Positions 55,122 to 64,000 of a stretch of 64,000 bases of DNA are shown here, one piece after another. The position numbers were made by a program, and so were the translations under genes. Where the stretch lies: NCBI RefSeq assembly GCF_010093535.1, contig NW_022985175.1, forward strand, positions 124,001-188,000, read 5' to 3'. The notes beneath the pieces are model-generated. The model made no database searches, was not told where the DNA came from, and saw nothing but the letters and a program-made list of their open reading frames with translations. How positions within the stretch are numbered: position 1 is the first letter of the stretch; the number at the start of each line of letters is the position of its first letter. Source of the DNA: Lindgomyces ingoldianus (Eukaryota > Ascomycota > Dothideomycetes > Pleosporales > Lindgomycetaceae).

Positions 55122-57111
55122 TATCCTCGTCTTAACGAACTATCTTGGCTTGGCTAGCTTTGAGTTTGGCACTTGAGACTTCCTGACTATAGTACTAGCA
55201 ACGAAACTCTAGGCGCGAGCGTCGCTTTTCATATGGGAGTGCACTATTGACAATGGATATCCATTACAGTTCGGAGGGTTCCAAGTCGTCACTCCAGACG
55301 AGGTCCCTAAGCAACTTTACTGGCGATAAGCTGGGTTCCTTGAAGCGTCTCCATATGCTGGTCTGAACATAGAAACCACCTGCCGACCAGAATGGACCGA
55401 TGCGGATACGGAAGGGCTTGTGGCCAAGAATGAAGAATTACAAAAGGGCTGTACTGTTTCCTGGTTATGACATATATGCTCTCTCAACACCACAGCAGCA
55501 CGTACTGCTTCGTTGATGCTTGAAGATTACGCATACTGGAGTATTACCATTTGTGCGCAGATGCCACTGATTGTAGAGGCGATACACATTTTGACATGCC
55601 AAACACCCATTGTCCAAGAATATGGATCAACACATCTTGAGACACTGTGGCGACAGTATCCTATTTAATACACCTCTGAATTATCCTGCTCATCTCGACC
55701 ATACTCAATATGTCAACTCGTCGGAAAGAATTTTAGCCCCTGACCCACAGCACAGGAGGCTCACCCATTAGTGAGCTAGGTCCGTCTGCACGTACGCGTA
55801 CGTCAATGCTGGTCAAATCGCAAGGAAGTTACTCGAGTGGAATGAATACCACTCCAAAACTTGCAACATATGGCTTCGCATTCTGTGCAAAGGGAGAGAG
55901 CCTCGCTGCGTGACTGTCAATCTAGAGCTCTTTTTTCATCAAGAAGCTGCAGGAGTTTAAAACCCCTTGCTGTAGGGTTGCCGCCGGAGAGAGGATAGAA
56001 TAAGAAAGAGCCCATGGACGATATTTGGCACCGCGCGAGATGTAGCATTAAATCTAACGGGAATAAATTGTTAACTTGTATGGGACAACCAGTGTATCTG
56101 TCACAGCCCATAATACCTACAGAGATACCCAGGTTTTTCTCCTTTCTATATCATTCACTTACCAAGCTAGAAGAGGCATAGCGTGCCAATATTCCTTGGC
56201 GCTGACATTTCGCCCTCCCCAGCGATCCATCGTCCTTCAACATCTTCGGTGCATCACATTACGCCATGGCTAACGTATTACCGCCGGCTTGGAGATAGGT
56301 CTCCTCAATACCTTCGATATCGGGATGTGGCTTACTTCCATCTCTATAATCAATGCAGAGGTTCCTCCAGTGGCCTTGGGCCGATGTCGTCAACTCTTCC
56401 GCGCTTATTTATGTATTGAGAAACAAAGCCTTGTCAAAATCTTTGAGATTAGCCGAGATCTCGATATTTGATCTCCGTCATTCGAGACGCGATCCAACAT
56501 TCGAAATTGCGATTGAATTGCATACAGATGATCATGGGGCCGTTCCCGTCTTACGACATATATTTCCGCTTCCTTCGATCGGGGATTTGAGCCACTTTCT
56601 GGTTTCTCCTCAGGGACGAGGCTGAATCCTACTTGCTGCAGGGGGCTGACATGTGTTTGATTGGATGATGAGCTCGGTAGATTTCCAAAACGGCCGCCGA
56701 ACCATGCAGGAGCTAGGGTGCTGACAGGGGCGAAAATCCAGATCTGACCTCGATAATTTCTTCAAGGAGACCCTTTATGGGTGCGGGGAATGCCGGTCGA
56801 GAAAGTCATGCTCATAAAGACGCGAGGGCGCAATAATGAGTTCGGTATGGTCCTAGCATGTCTTTCAACATACTGCGAGTGTGGTGGTTTTTTGTTGCCT
56901 GCGCACTTGCGCAGCATGCAAATATCTCGAATGGATTTAACGCGACATTGACAAGTCCCATTTCGCGATCGTCCGCCATCGGTAGGATCTAGTCCTTCCT
57001 GCAAGGTGGCCAGCCTGACCTGTTCTAGACCCAATCCTTTCTTGCGACCGAGAATGGGCATCTTACTCGAAGTCCAGCATTCTGGCCTACAAACCTACCT
57101 CTGAAGTAACG
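55122..57111. other. Gene-poor region with possible coding relics
   Basis: Near 55,360-55,480 a short plus stretch reads TTCRPEWTDADTEGLVAKNE, which looks like decayed coding sequence of unknown origin. The rest holds only short frames. An upstream exon with a signal peptide for the surface protein may lie near its right end (a ctgaag 3' site at about 57,100). Confidence 0.35.
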
Positions 57112-59151
57112 ATGACCAAAGTTACCGTGTATACAGAAACTGTCTATCAAACGACATATACCTGTTCATCAACATGTGGGTCCGTATGCTATGCGGATGT
57201 TACCACTACCGATTCAACGATCTCGGAAATTACTAGCACGCAAACTGAGGTTTCTACCAAGTGGGCGAAATACAATGGGACTGCGCCAACATGCACCATC
57301 CCCTCAACCGCCTGCAAGTCCATCTGGGAGGTTTGGTCTCAGTCGACGTCTGTGTGGAACACGTGGTATAACAATATGGGGCCTCCCGAGTCGGAACCTC
57401 CTTGGCCGTACGCTACACCTGGGTGCAAACACTGTAGTCAAACTGGTTGCTGGATTCAAGGATCTGGGAAATTGCAACTCTACTACTGGCCAGTCCCGAC
57501 CACGGTTGCGCGGGATATGTGTACAGACTTTCCCACTAAGGGGTATTTTGACCCTTGGCAGAGTGGCAAGTATAGTAACACAAGTAGGTCTAAGCGATTG
57601 AGCAGGGGAAATGCTGGTTGTGAGGTTATGCGGTGCTAATTCTGTCAGGCTATACGCCTATTACAACTGGCCCTTCTACAGTCATCGATGGCAATACGTA
57701 CTACCAAGGCAATGTTTACCTCTCTATCCCATTGGGCAGTGTCACCGACAACTGCCGATCCACACTTGGTGGTGTCCATTCGAACATTCTTTTGACCTTG
57801 GCTTCGACCGATATATATACAAACCGAAACGATAAGCTGGGAATCTACCCGATTGATTACGCTGATTTCAACACTCCTTACCCTTGGAGGTATGTCGCTC
57901 CCAGCTTTTGAGCTTTTGAACCGTCAAGTTAACAAATAAAGTGCATACAAAGGAGCCTTGCAAGACTGTCTTACTGGCATGAACATTAAAATGGGGCCAT
58001 GGTGTACCCGATCTGTCGTTTTCCAGGATCAATTCCATCCCATTGTCCAACTCCCAATCTCAATGCAGTGGGTCGACCCAGCGTGGAGTGGCTGTACCCT
58101 TGCAATGGCGCTTCGCGATCCGCCAGTCGCTTTGTCGCCGGTGTCTATGGTGATAACAAAGCCGGCTGCAGCCCCTGCCCAAACTACACCTGCACTACCA
58201 CCTAGTAGTCCAAAAGCGGTGGCTACTCAAACAAAAGCCTCGGATCCTGGACGTGCTGGACATCGACCCGGTAAACCTGAGCATGGCGATCCGGAGGATT
58301 CTCCACGGCCGTCAGGGACGGCAGGGATACAGAACAGCCCAACCACCCCAATAGCGCCGGTAGTTACGATCGGTCCAACCATACTCCCCCTGGATCCAAA
58401 CGGCGGTGGCCTAATTATTGATCCCGGCACAACAATTCAAAAAGGTGGTACTGCGGTGACTATATCTGGAACCACGATCAGTATTGGCGACAGGTCTGTC
58501 ACACTCAGGTCTCCGGCCGGGGTGACCTCTATCCCCATTGGAAGCGCCGGCTCATCCGCCCACATCACAGTCGGTTTTCAGGAGCTTAACTTCGATTCTG
58601 CAGGAAATCTGCTTGCTGTAGGAGTGACATTGAAGCAGGGAGATCCCGCGATAACAATCGCCGGATCGGTGGTCAGCATGGGTGTGTCTGGAATTTTAAT
58701 CACGAATCCAGGGACCGGTGTAATCAAGTCCATATCCCTCTCCAGCCTTCAAGGCATGCAGGTAATCAATGTGGGCGACCAGGCATTGACAATTGATCCA
58801 GCTGGGAACCTGGTACTCCATGACGGGAAGACGCTGCATATTGGTGATCCAGCCATTACAATCTCAGGAACAGTTATTAGCATTGGAACTGCTGGAGTTG
58901 TGGTAACTGGACCAACTGGGAGTACTAGCTACATTGACAAAGTGGGATTGGGAAATGAGTATGGGGCAGGCGGGATATCAGTGGCTTCATCACTATCCGG
59001 AGCATCCCAGCAATTGAACGAAGCTTCAACAACGAGTGCCGTACAAGCGCCGTCACCAAAGGGGAGCGCGGGGGGGCATAAATTAGAATGGTGGGTTGTA
59101 AAGGCTGGGCTGCTAGTGGCTGCTACGACATTTCTGCGGCCGATTTGGTGA
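57112..59151 (+). CDS. Repeat-containing cell-surface protein
   Basis: Exons 57112-57583, 57649-57889 and 57942-59151 (introns 65 and 52 bp, in phase), 640 residues. The N-terminal part is Thr/Cys-rich (VYTETVYQTTYTCSSTCGSV) as in fungal wall-associated proteins. The middle has conserved Cys and aromatic residues (CKHCSQTGCWIQGSGKLQLY, YYWPVPTTVARDMC). After a Pro/Ala linker, residues about 385-580 hold three or four repeats of the type AxTISGTxISxG, as in GGTAVTISGTTISIGDRSVT, DPAITIAGSVVSMG and DPAITISGTVISIG. This beta-repeat is common in secreted Pezizomycotina proteins. The C-terminus is hydrophobic (WWVVKAGLLVAATTFL), a possible GPI-attachment signal or membrane helix. The visible ATG gives no signal peptide, so the true first exon is probably upstream. 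Confidence 0.7.
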
Positions 59152-60190
59152 TGACTGGTTTTCACTTGCACATACGGCTAGAGTCCTCCTTTATGAACTC
59201 CACATGCGAGGCTCCTACGTGTCCACCTACCCTCAACAAGAGAGCTACACAAGTGCGCAGGAAACCGCCTAACCGGCCTTCATTCCAACAAATTGATTCC
59301 AAAGCGAAGCTGAGGGGCAAGTTGTTGGCGTCTCGGTTCTGTTCCGTGAGAGATACAAAGGACATGGTGTCAAGCCACTGATGTGACTGGACTAGAATAG
59401 CGGGGCTTCAATACAGGGAAGGATATAGAGCTCAGCCCGAAGGAAGATTAGATAATGCATATAGAGGCTTTGGGGAAGAAGAGTCAATGGATACTTCGGC
59501 GTCAACCTTACTTCGGAAGTGTTTAAGAAAGACTGGACGAGATGTTTTTCGTAATTGGACTTATGTCAAGGCTCTTGAAGCGAACTACTCGAACTACCTT
59601 TCACCCATTCTGCTCCGTATTCGCGAAGTTTAAGCAAGCCATACGCAAGGTGCGGAGGGATTCACGAGTCGCGAAGACTAATGATACGTTACACCACTTC
59701 ATAGCATACCCCAATGATAGGCTACTTCATAGCTTAGGCCTCCGCTTCTGATTGCCCTTGCGATAGCCGCGCTTTCCTGTTACTTAACATTGGGCAATAC
59801 GCACAGGAGCCTGGGCCCGCGCGGCAGCCGGAGAGAGCTGTGGAACCTGGGAAGATTTACCCCTCACATCTACAGCGATGTCTTCCCCATCCGCGCCTGC
59901 CTTCAATCTCAACGGACAATTGCACTTTTTCCATATCCGCAGGATGAAGTTGTTAAGCCACACTGCTGATATCGTGCTTGGCTACGATTTCTTCACTTCC
60001 GTATGAGCGACGAGCTTCGACCCCCAGCCTAATGCATCGAGGTCACAGGTAACCACAAGTGTGTCCCGCCCAGAAGTAGGAGATCATGGTGGAGCTTGCT
60101 CTGGTCTGAATGCATTGGCCAATCAATACGGTTAAACTCCACCTCAAATAAATGCGTCCAGAATGCTGGCGACATTTATAGTGGGCGTGG
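59152..60190. other. Intergenic region
   Basis: No gene is supported. Short frames at 59,542-59,751 and elsewhere lack motifs. Confidence 0.35.
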
Positions 60191-60879
60191 TGTTTAATAG
60201 AATGTAGTACTGTTCCGACTGTTACTGATAGTAGCAATCTCTTAGCAGTTAGAACAAAAGTCAATTGCCTTCTGTTACTGCACAGTTAATGAGGCTCTAG
60301 TTACTGCAGTACCTGCCTATACTAATTAATTTCTTAGTTTTTTGGTAGCGCGTTCGCGGAAGTCGTTTTCGCGCGAAGTAGCACAAGGGCTGCTGTGGAA
60401 CAGGAGGCCCGCCTAACAAACAAGCTTTAGTAGTACATTAATACTGTTTAATCCAATCTCCTTGTTGCAGCTAAAGACAATATAATCTATAGAGATTTAA
60501 CTACTTATTTAGTGGTATTAGATTTAGCACGCGCACTATCTAATGCTGCATAAAATGGCTATTAACTTCCTATCTATCTTTGCTATAAGCTGTAAGTGCT
60601 TTAATTAAGGCTCTGCAGCTACAACGCAACTAGATTGCCAGAGGACTTGTTGACTTAAGAGTTAAACAATCTCCGCAACTAGTCCTCTAGAGACTCTAGA
60701 AACACTAGTTACTGCAGTAACTGCACGAAACAGGAGCTTTACAATTAATTAAGTCAATAGTAACTGTTACTGCCTGTAAGGCTGTTTTAATTTACTCTCT
60801 CTGTAAGAACGAAACTCTATTGCTGCTAGTAACGCCTTGAAAACACTACTAACAGTAACAGTTACGTTCTATGAAACAC
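60191..60879. mobile_element. AT-rich element with terminal inverted repeats, about 690 bp
   Basis: The left end GTGTTTAATAGAATGTA and the right end (complement GTGTTTCATAGAACGTA) match, and both continue into ACTGTTACTG-TAGTAG. The interior is TA-rich, non-coding, and carries repeated gttactgcagtaac-type palindromes. I could not find a target-site duplication, so the superfamily is undecided and the ends are approximate. Confidence 0.65.
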
Positions 60880-62105
60880 TATGATAGTGGGTTCATTCCG
60901 CATCATATAATCGCCTCTGTTGTGAAATGATTAATGCTTCGATTAATGGTACTGATACCGCGCAGTCTGATCGCTACCTGCTAACTCAATACAGCGGTTG
61001 GAATGAGCCTTGACTTGGCAACTCTTGTGTCGTTGTACGGTACTGCAGTTTCTGTCTCGCCCGACCTTAGCTATACGTCCGTAGGTACCGCCATCAAATC
61101 TGGCGAGATTCCATTTGCACCTGTAATGTCCTTGAGATTTCCGCCCCAGGGTCTTGATTTCACCCATATCTCACATCGACAGCGTCAAGAAGAATCCACT
61201 GCTGTTCCTACAAACATTTAGTAACTTGATTCTAAACGGCAATGCTCATGCTGTGATGTTTCGATTCTTTGCAAATCAAAGCGCGGAGTATCCCGGGGCC
61301 GTTTGGACTGAAAGACTGGAATGTCTTTTTGTGGCGTCGAATATGGTCCAAAGAGTACACTGAAATATGTAGGTGAAAAAAAATTTTTATGCTCTAGTTT
61401 ACTAGAAGTTAATGGTCACAAATCAAAGGCTGGGAGTGCATTCCTAACAATTGGCACCGCCGCCTCAACGATGACCCTTACACCGTCCCCACGCTCAATG
61501 ACGATCTCCTCACTCAAGCAAAGCGCCATCTAGAAGTTATCTCGAAGTACAGCATGAGCGAAAATGTCGCCGGTGTCAACAATCACCGCACCATTAACAT
61601 TGGGCAGATGACTAACTATGCGTATACTCTCGAGTCAATGCAACACGGATACAACATCTCTTGTATAGCCTTGCAGGTCACTAGCCTGCACCGAAGTGAT
61701 TGCAGGAATACTACAACAGCTCGGAAAATATGGTTATGGAGAACTTGATGATAATGGTGCCGCTGCTTTTCGCGAACTCGAATTTTCTGGCGCTGGGAGA
61801 GATGGATGAGAGATTCTTCTCGACGGTGTTTCTCGAGCATAATGCCAGCTTACCGTGCGTTAATGGGATCTCAAGGGGGTGGTGCCGCAAAGAGGGACAC
61901 AGAGTAGCGTGTTTTTGATAAACCAAACGCCTTGCTAGAATCAGGGAGATTCTCGGTGATAATCAAATGCTATGCTAAGCTGCTTCTGTGAAACTTCCCG
62001 CATAAGATGATGGTTGTATCACGTGTTAGCGCGTGTCTTAGATCCGATTCCTCCGAGGAACACTATCGCGTCTTCCTCGGATACGTCTCACAAATCATTA
62101 CAACA
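60880..62105. other. Decayed coding-like sequence upstream of SLD7
   Basis: Plus-strand pieces look like old coding sequence in shifting frames: NPLLFLQTFSNLILNGNAHA near 61,190-61,250, RRLNDDPYTVPTLNDDLLTQ near 61,465-61,525, NHRTINIGQMTNYAYTLESM near 61,583-61,640 and RFFSTVFLEHNASLPC near 61,810-61,857. The INI-GYNIS and EHNASL patterns faintly recall family-2 haem-thiolate peroxidases (chloroperoxidase/UPO type), but the PCP motif is not seen and I hold this assignment weakly. No intact frame exists. Confidence 0.25.
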
Positions 62106-63702
62106 ATGGCCGACATATGGAGTGGCGACATTGTGCTCGCCGACAACACTGCAATCAGAGGTAACATGATGGTTAACTCTTCTGGTCCCCAATCCTAACA
62201 GAGGCAGATGTTACTCTCGCATCGCACCAGGTCGCGTCCTCTCCCGCTCTCCCCGCGACCGCGCTTCGATTCCTCTCTAGCGTCAACACTGCTCACATCC
62301 CCCTTTGTCTGGTCGTCGGCCCAAGCTGGAATGTCTGGACGAGCTGTGAAGACACTGAACGATGGTTTCATTCCATAGTGGGGGGGAAGGCTCCCGCGGT
62401 GATCGACCCCACAACAGGCAATGCCGCTATGCAGGACTGGTGGACATACCCGCGGTCGCAATCGCCCATTGGAATACTAGTCCAGGTAGAAGGGGAGGCT
62501 GCGGCCAGGAGCTCTCCCAGGGTAACTGAAATCCTGTTCTACGGCGCAATTAGTACGCCCGCAAATCGAGGCTTCCCAACACCACCTTCGTCCTCGCCTG
62601 AACTTGCCCACCCCCGCCCCGAAGTTCTCCCTGACCTTCGAGTACACGCCCTTCCACTCTCCTCTGAACTTTTGAATGTTGCAGCAATCTCCGATATCCC
62701 ACTACTGTCGCCGCCCGTTCTCGAATGCGACGCACAATTCCTCTCATCCGTCTATACCAATCTCTCTGCGACGAGCTCACCGAAGCGGAAGAGGGACCTA
62801 TTCGATGAAGCAACACAACTGCGGACGAAGGTGAGGAGAAAGGGTGGTGAAGGTGTCGCAGCTGCAGCAGCTAGAGCCAGCGATGCACACCTAGCTCCCA
62901 CGGCTCGAAGGTCCCTGTCCATCGACACTAGAACCACACCTTTCCCAGAGAGTAGACCTGAATCCGCAAACGATGCTCTTTCTCGCCCTCCTTCTCGTTT
63001 GCACTCCAGATCCCCTAGTATCTCTTCCGATATCCGGCCTTTGAGCAGAAAGGGAACACTCGATGGTCAAGCCAGACGATCAGCGCTGTGCCAAGTTGCA
63101 ACTGTATCGCTTCAACCCGAGGAGCCTACCACCGAGATGAGGAATAAAGAATCTCTATCACGCGTGGTGATGGCAGCTATGCGCATGCACGGGCTGCAAC
63201 AACGGAAGAAGAATAAGGCTCGCCACAACTCCGTCGCCCCAGGCGCAGATATGGCGGAGCAATTGAGCGAAGAGGCAGCAGCAGAAGAAGCCGCTAAGGA
63301 TGGGGAATACAAGCTAATCTACCACCAAACCTACAAGGGAGCCGTTCTCGCGCTGGTGAGCACACCTCAAGCCACATTCATCATAACCGAGTGCTAACTC
63401 TTCTTTAGAGGAAACACATCTCCACGAAACCGCTGCATTCTCAACCCGACCGACTCCGCGACATTGTGGAAAAGCTTCTTGTTGTTTTTTGTACGGATCC
63501 ATTAGCTGAACCACTACCCAGCGATGAGGCTCCGAATCTGCTCGCCACACCCGGGAGCCAAAGGAAGCTCGGCATTCCTGGTTCTACTCACAGCCAAGCT
63601 AGCCCTTTTGATTTACCAAAGGCTAGTCGAATGCACTCGGTGAGAGATGTTGATGTCTACCAGCTTCAGGGTTCACCACGGAGCAGGAGCAAGCGAGCTT
63701 AA
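62106..63702 (+). CDS. SLD7: Sld7-like DNA replication initiation protein
   Basis: Three exons: 62106-62160, 62202-63355 and 63409-63702, with introns of 41 and 53 bp in phase; 500 residues. The start MADIWSGDIVLADNTAIR matches the short Sld7 N-terminus (WSG..L). The second exon carries an N-terminal beta domain (HIPLCLVVGPSWNVWTSCED, SPIGILVQVE, VTEILFYGA), a disordered Ser/Pro/Arg middle (SPKRKRDLFDEATQLRTKVR), and then the conserved C-terminal Sld7 domain split by the last intron: SLSRVVMAAMRMHGLQQRKK, EYKLIYHQTYKGAVLAL, RKHIST and DIVEKLLVVFCTDPL. In yeast, Sld7 partners Sld3 to load Cdc45 at origins. The assignment rests on the C-terminal domain and length. The end at TAA 63702 follows a basic SRSKRA tail. 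Confidence 0.8.
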
Positions 63703-63939
63703 AGTGCTCGCAGGGGACTCAATTCAAATGTCCCCTTTACTGAATATTCGAACGTTCGAAAATCTAGCCACCTCAATATTGCCAAGAATATCAACATTAC
63801 GCAGAAAAAAACCGAAACCATCTCAATGGAATATTTCCAAGCCCTGAGTCCCTCAAGCGTCACTACAACCTTTCCCACCACTCCTACGACCACATATCTA
63901 GGTACATTCCGCCGAATTCATCCGGCTTTCACGCAAAGA

Positions 63940-64000
63940 CTAACCAGAAACACCCGCCTCCGCGGCCTCATTGCCACTAGTCTCAGTCTTCCCCGCCTCT
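63940..64000 (-). CDS. Possible C-terminus of a gene entering from the right
   Basis: The last 61 bases read on the minus strand as an open frame ending GNEAAEAGVSG and TAG (63,940-63,942), an acidic/Ala-Gly-rich tail typical of fungal C-termini. Only 20 codons are in the window, so no identity can be given. Confidence 0.3.
   Translation of the reverse strand, partial: EAGKTETSGNEAAEAGVSG

Noticed and set aside
1..64000. tRNA and 5S rRNA genes
   Set aside because: I looked for B-box (GGTTCGANTCC) and cloverleaf-like segments and for 5S-like blocks by eye and found none convincing; a covariance-model search could still find one.

Overview
This 64-kb window comes from a filamentous ascomycete (Pezizomycotina; a Leotiomycete is my best guess, an inference from protein flavour only). 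The evidence is many short introns of 41-118 bp with fungal GT..CTAAC..AG signals, fungal families (CorA-like two-TM proteins, F-box proteins, DUF3632-like, a STAND/ankyrin-type pseudogene pair), and AT-rich transposon relics whose broken reading frames end in TAG/TAA, as expected from repeat-induced point mutation (RIP).

Layout. 1-11.1 kb is gene-dense: an SDR oxidoreductase, a four-exon CorA-like membrane protein, a small secreted Cys protein, an F-box-like protein, and the divergent housekeeping pair MAK16 (60S biogenesis) and mitochondrial MnmE/MSS1 (tRNA U34 modification). 11.1-21 kb is almost empty of ordinary genes. It does hold the most striking object in the window, a minus-strand transcript unit at about 11.7-12.4 kb. 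Behind a TATA box and a leader of about 300 nt with no ATG, its first three ATGs each open an 8-codon ORF for the identical heptapeptide MGRGGYN, spelled with different synonymous codons each time. The fourth ATG opens a 28-residue basic peptide. 21-29.7 kb has HUS1 (9-1-1 checkpoint clamp, with a 13-nt microexon), two head-to-head decayed genes (C2H2/ankyrin and a STAND-N-like gene) and an F-box protein. 32.9-36.7 kb has ER glucosidase I (GH63) and the tri-snRNP 27K protein.

38-50 kb is a transposon-rich block. It contains a 3.37-kb RIP-mutated Tc1/mariner element with perfect TIRs and a TA duplication, nested in a second repeat; a 971-bp hAT-like element with an 8-bp duplication sitting 24 bp upstream of a DUF3632-like gene; and a 604-bp hAT-like element with its own 8-bp duplication, lying between two 86-bp direct repeats. 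50.6-59.2 kb carries ELP5 (Elongator), a divergently transcribed six-intron-position SDR (five exons), an unidentified acidic protein and a 640-residue repeat-containing surface protein. 59.2-62.1 kb is decayed sequence with another TIR element. 62.1-63.7 kb encodes an Sld7-like replication-initiation protein.

Several gene ends are invisible to simple ORF reading and were rebuilt here from splice signals and phase. The C-terminal FCVGK of MnmE is a 19-nt exon behind a 449-nt intron. HUS1 has six exons. MAK16 seems to have lost the AG of its first acceptor.
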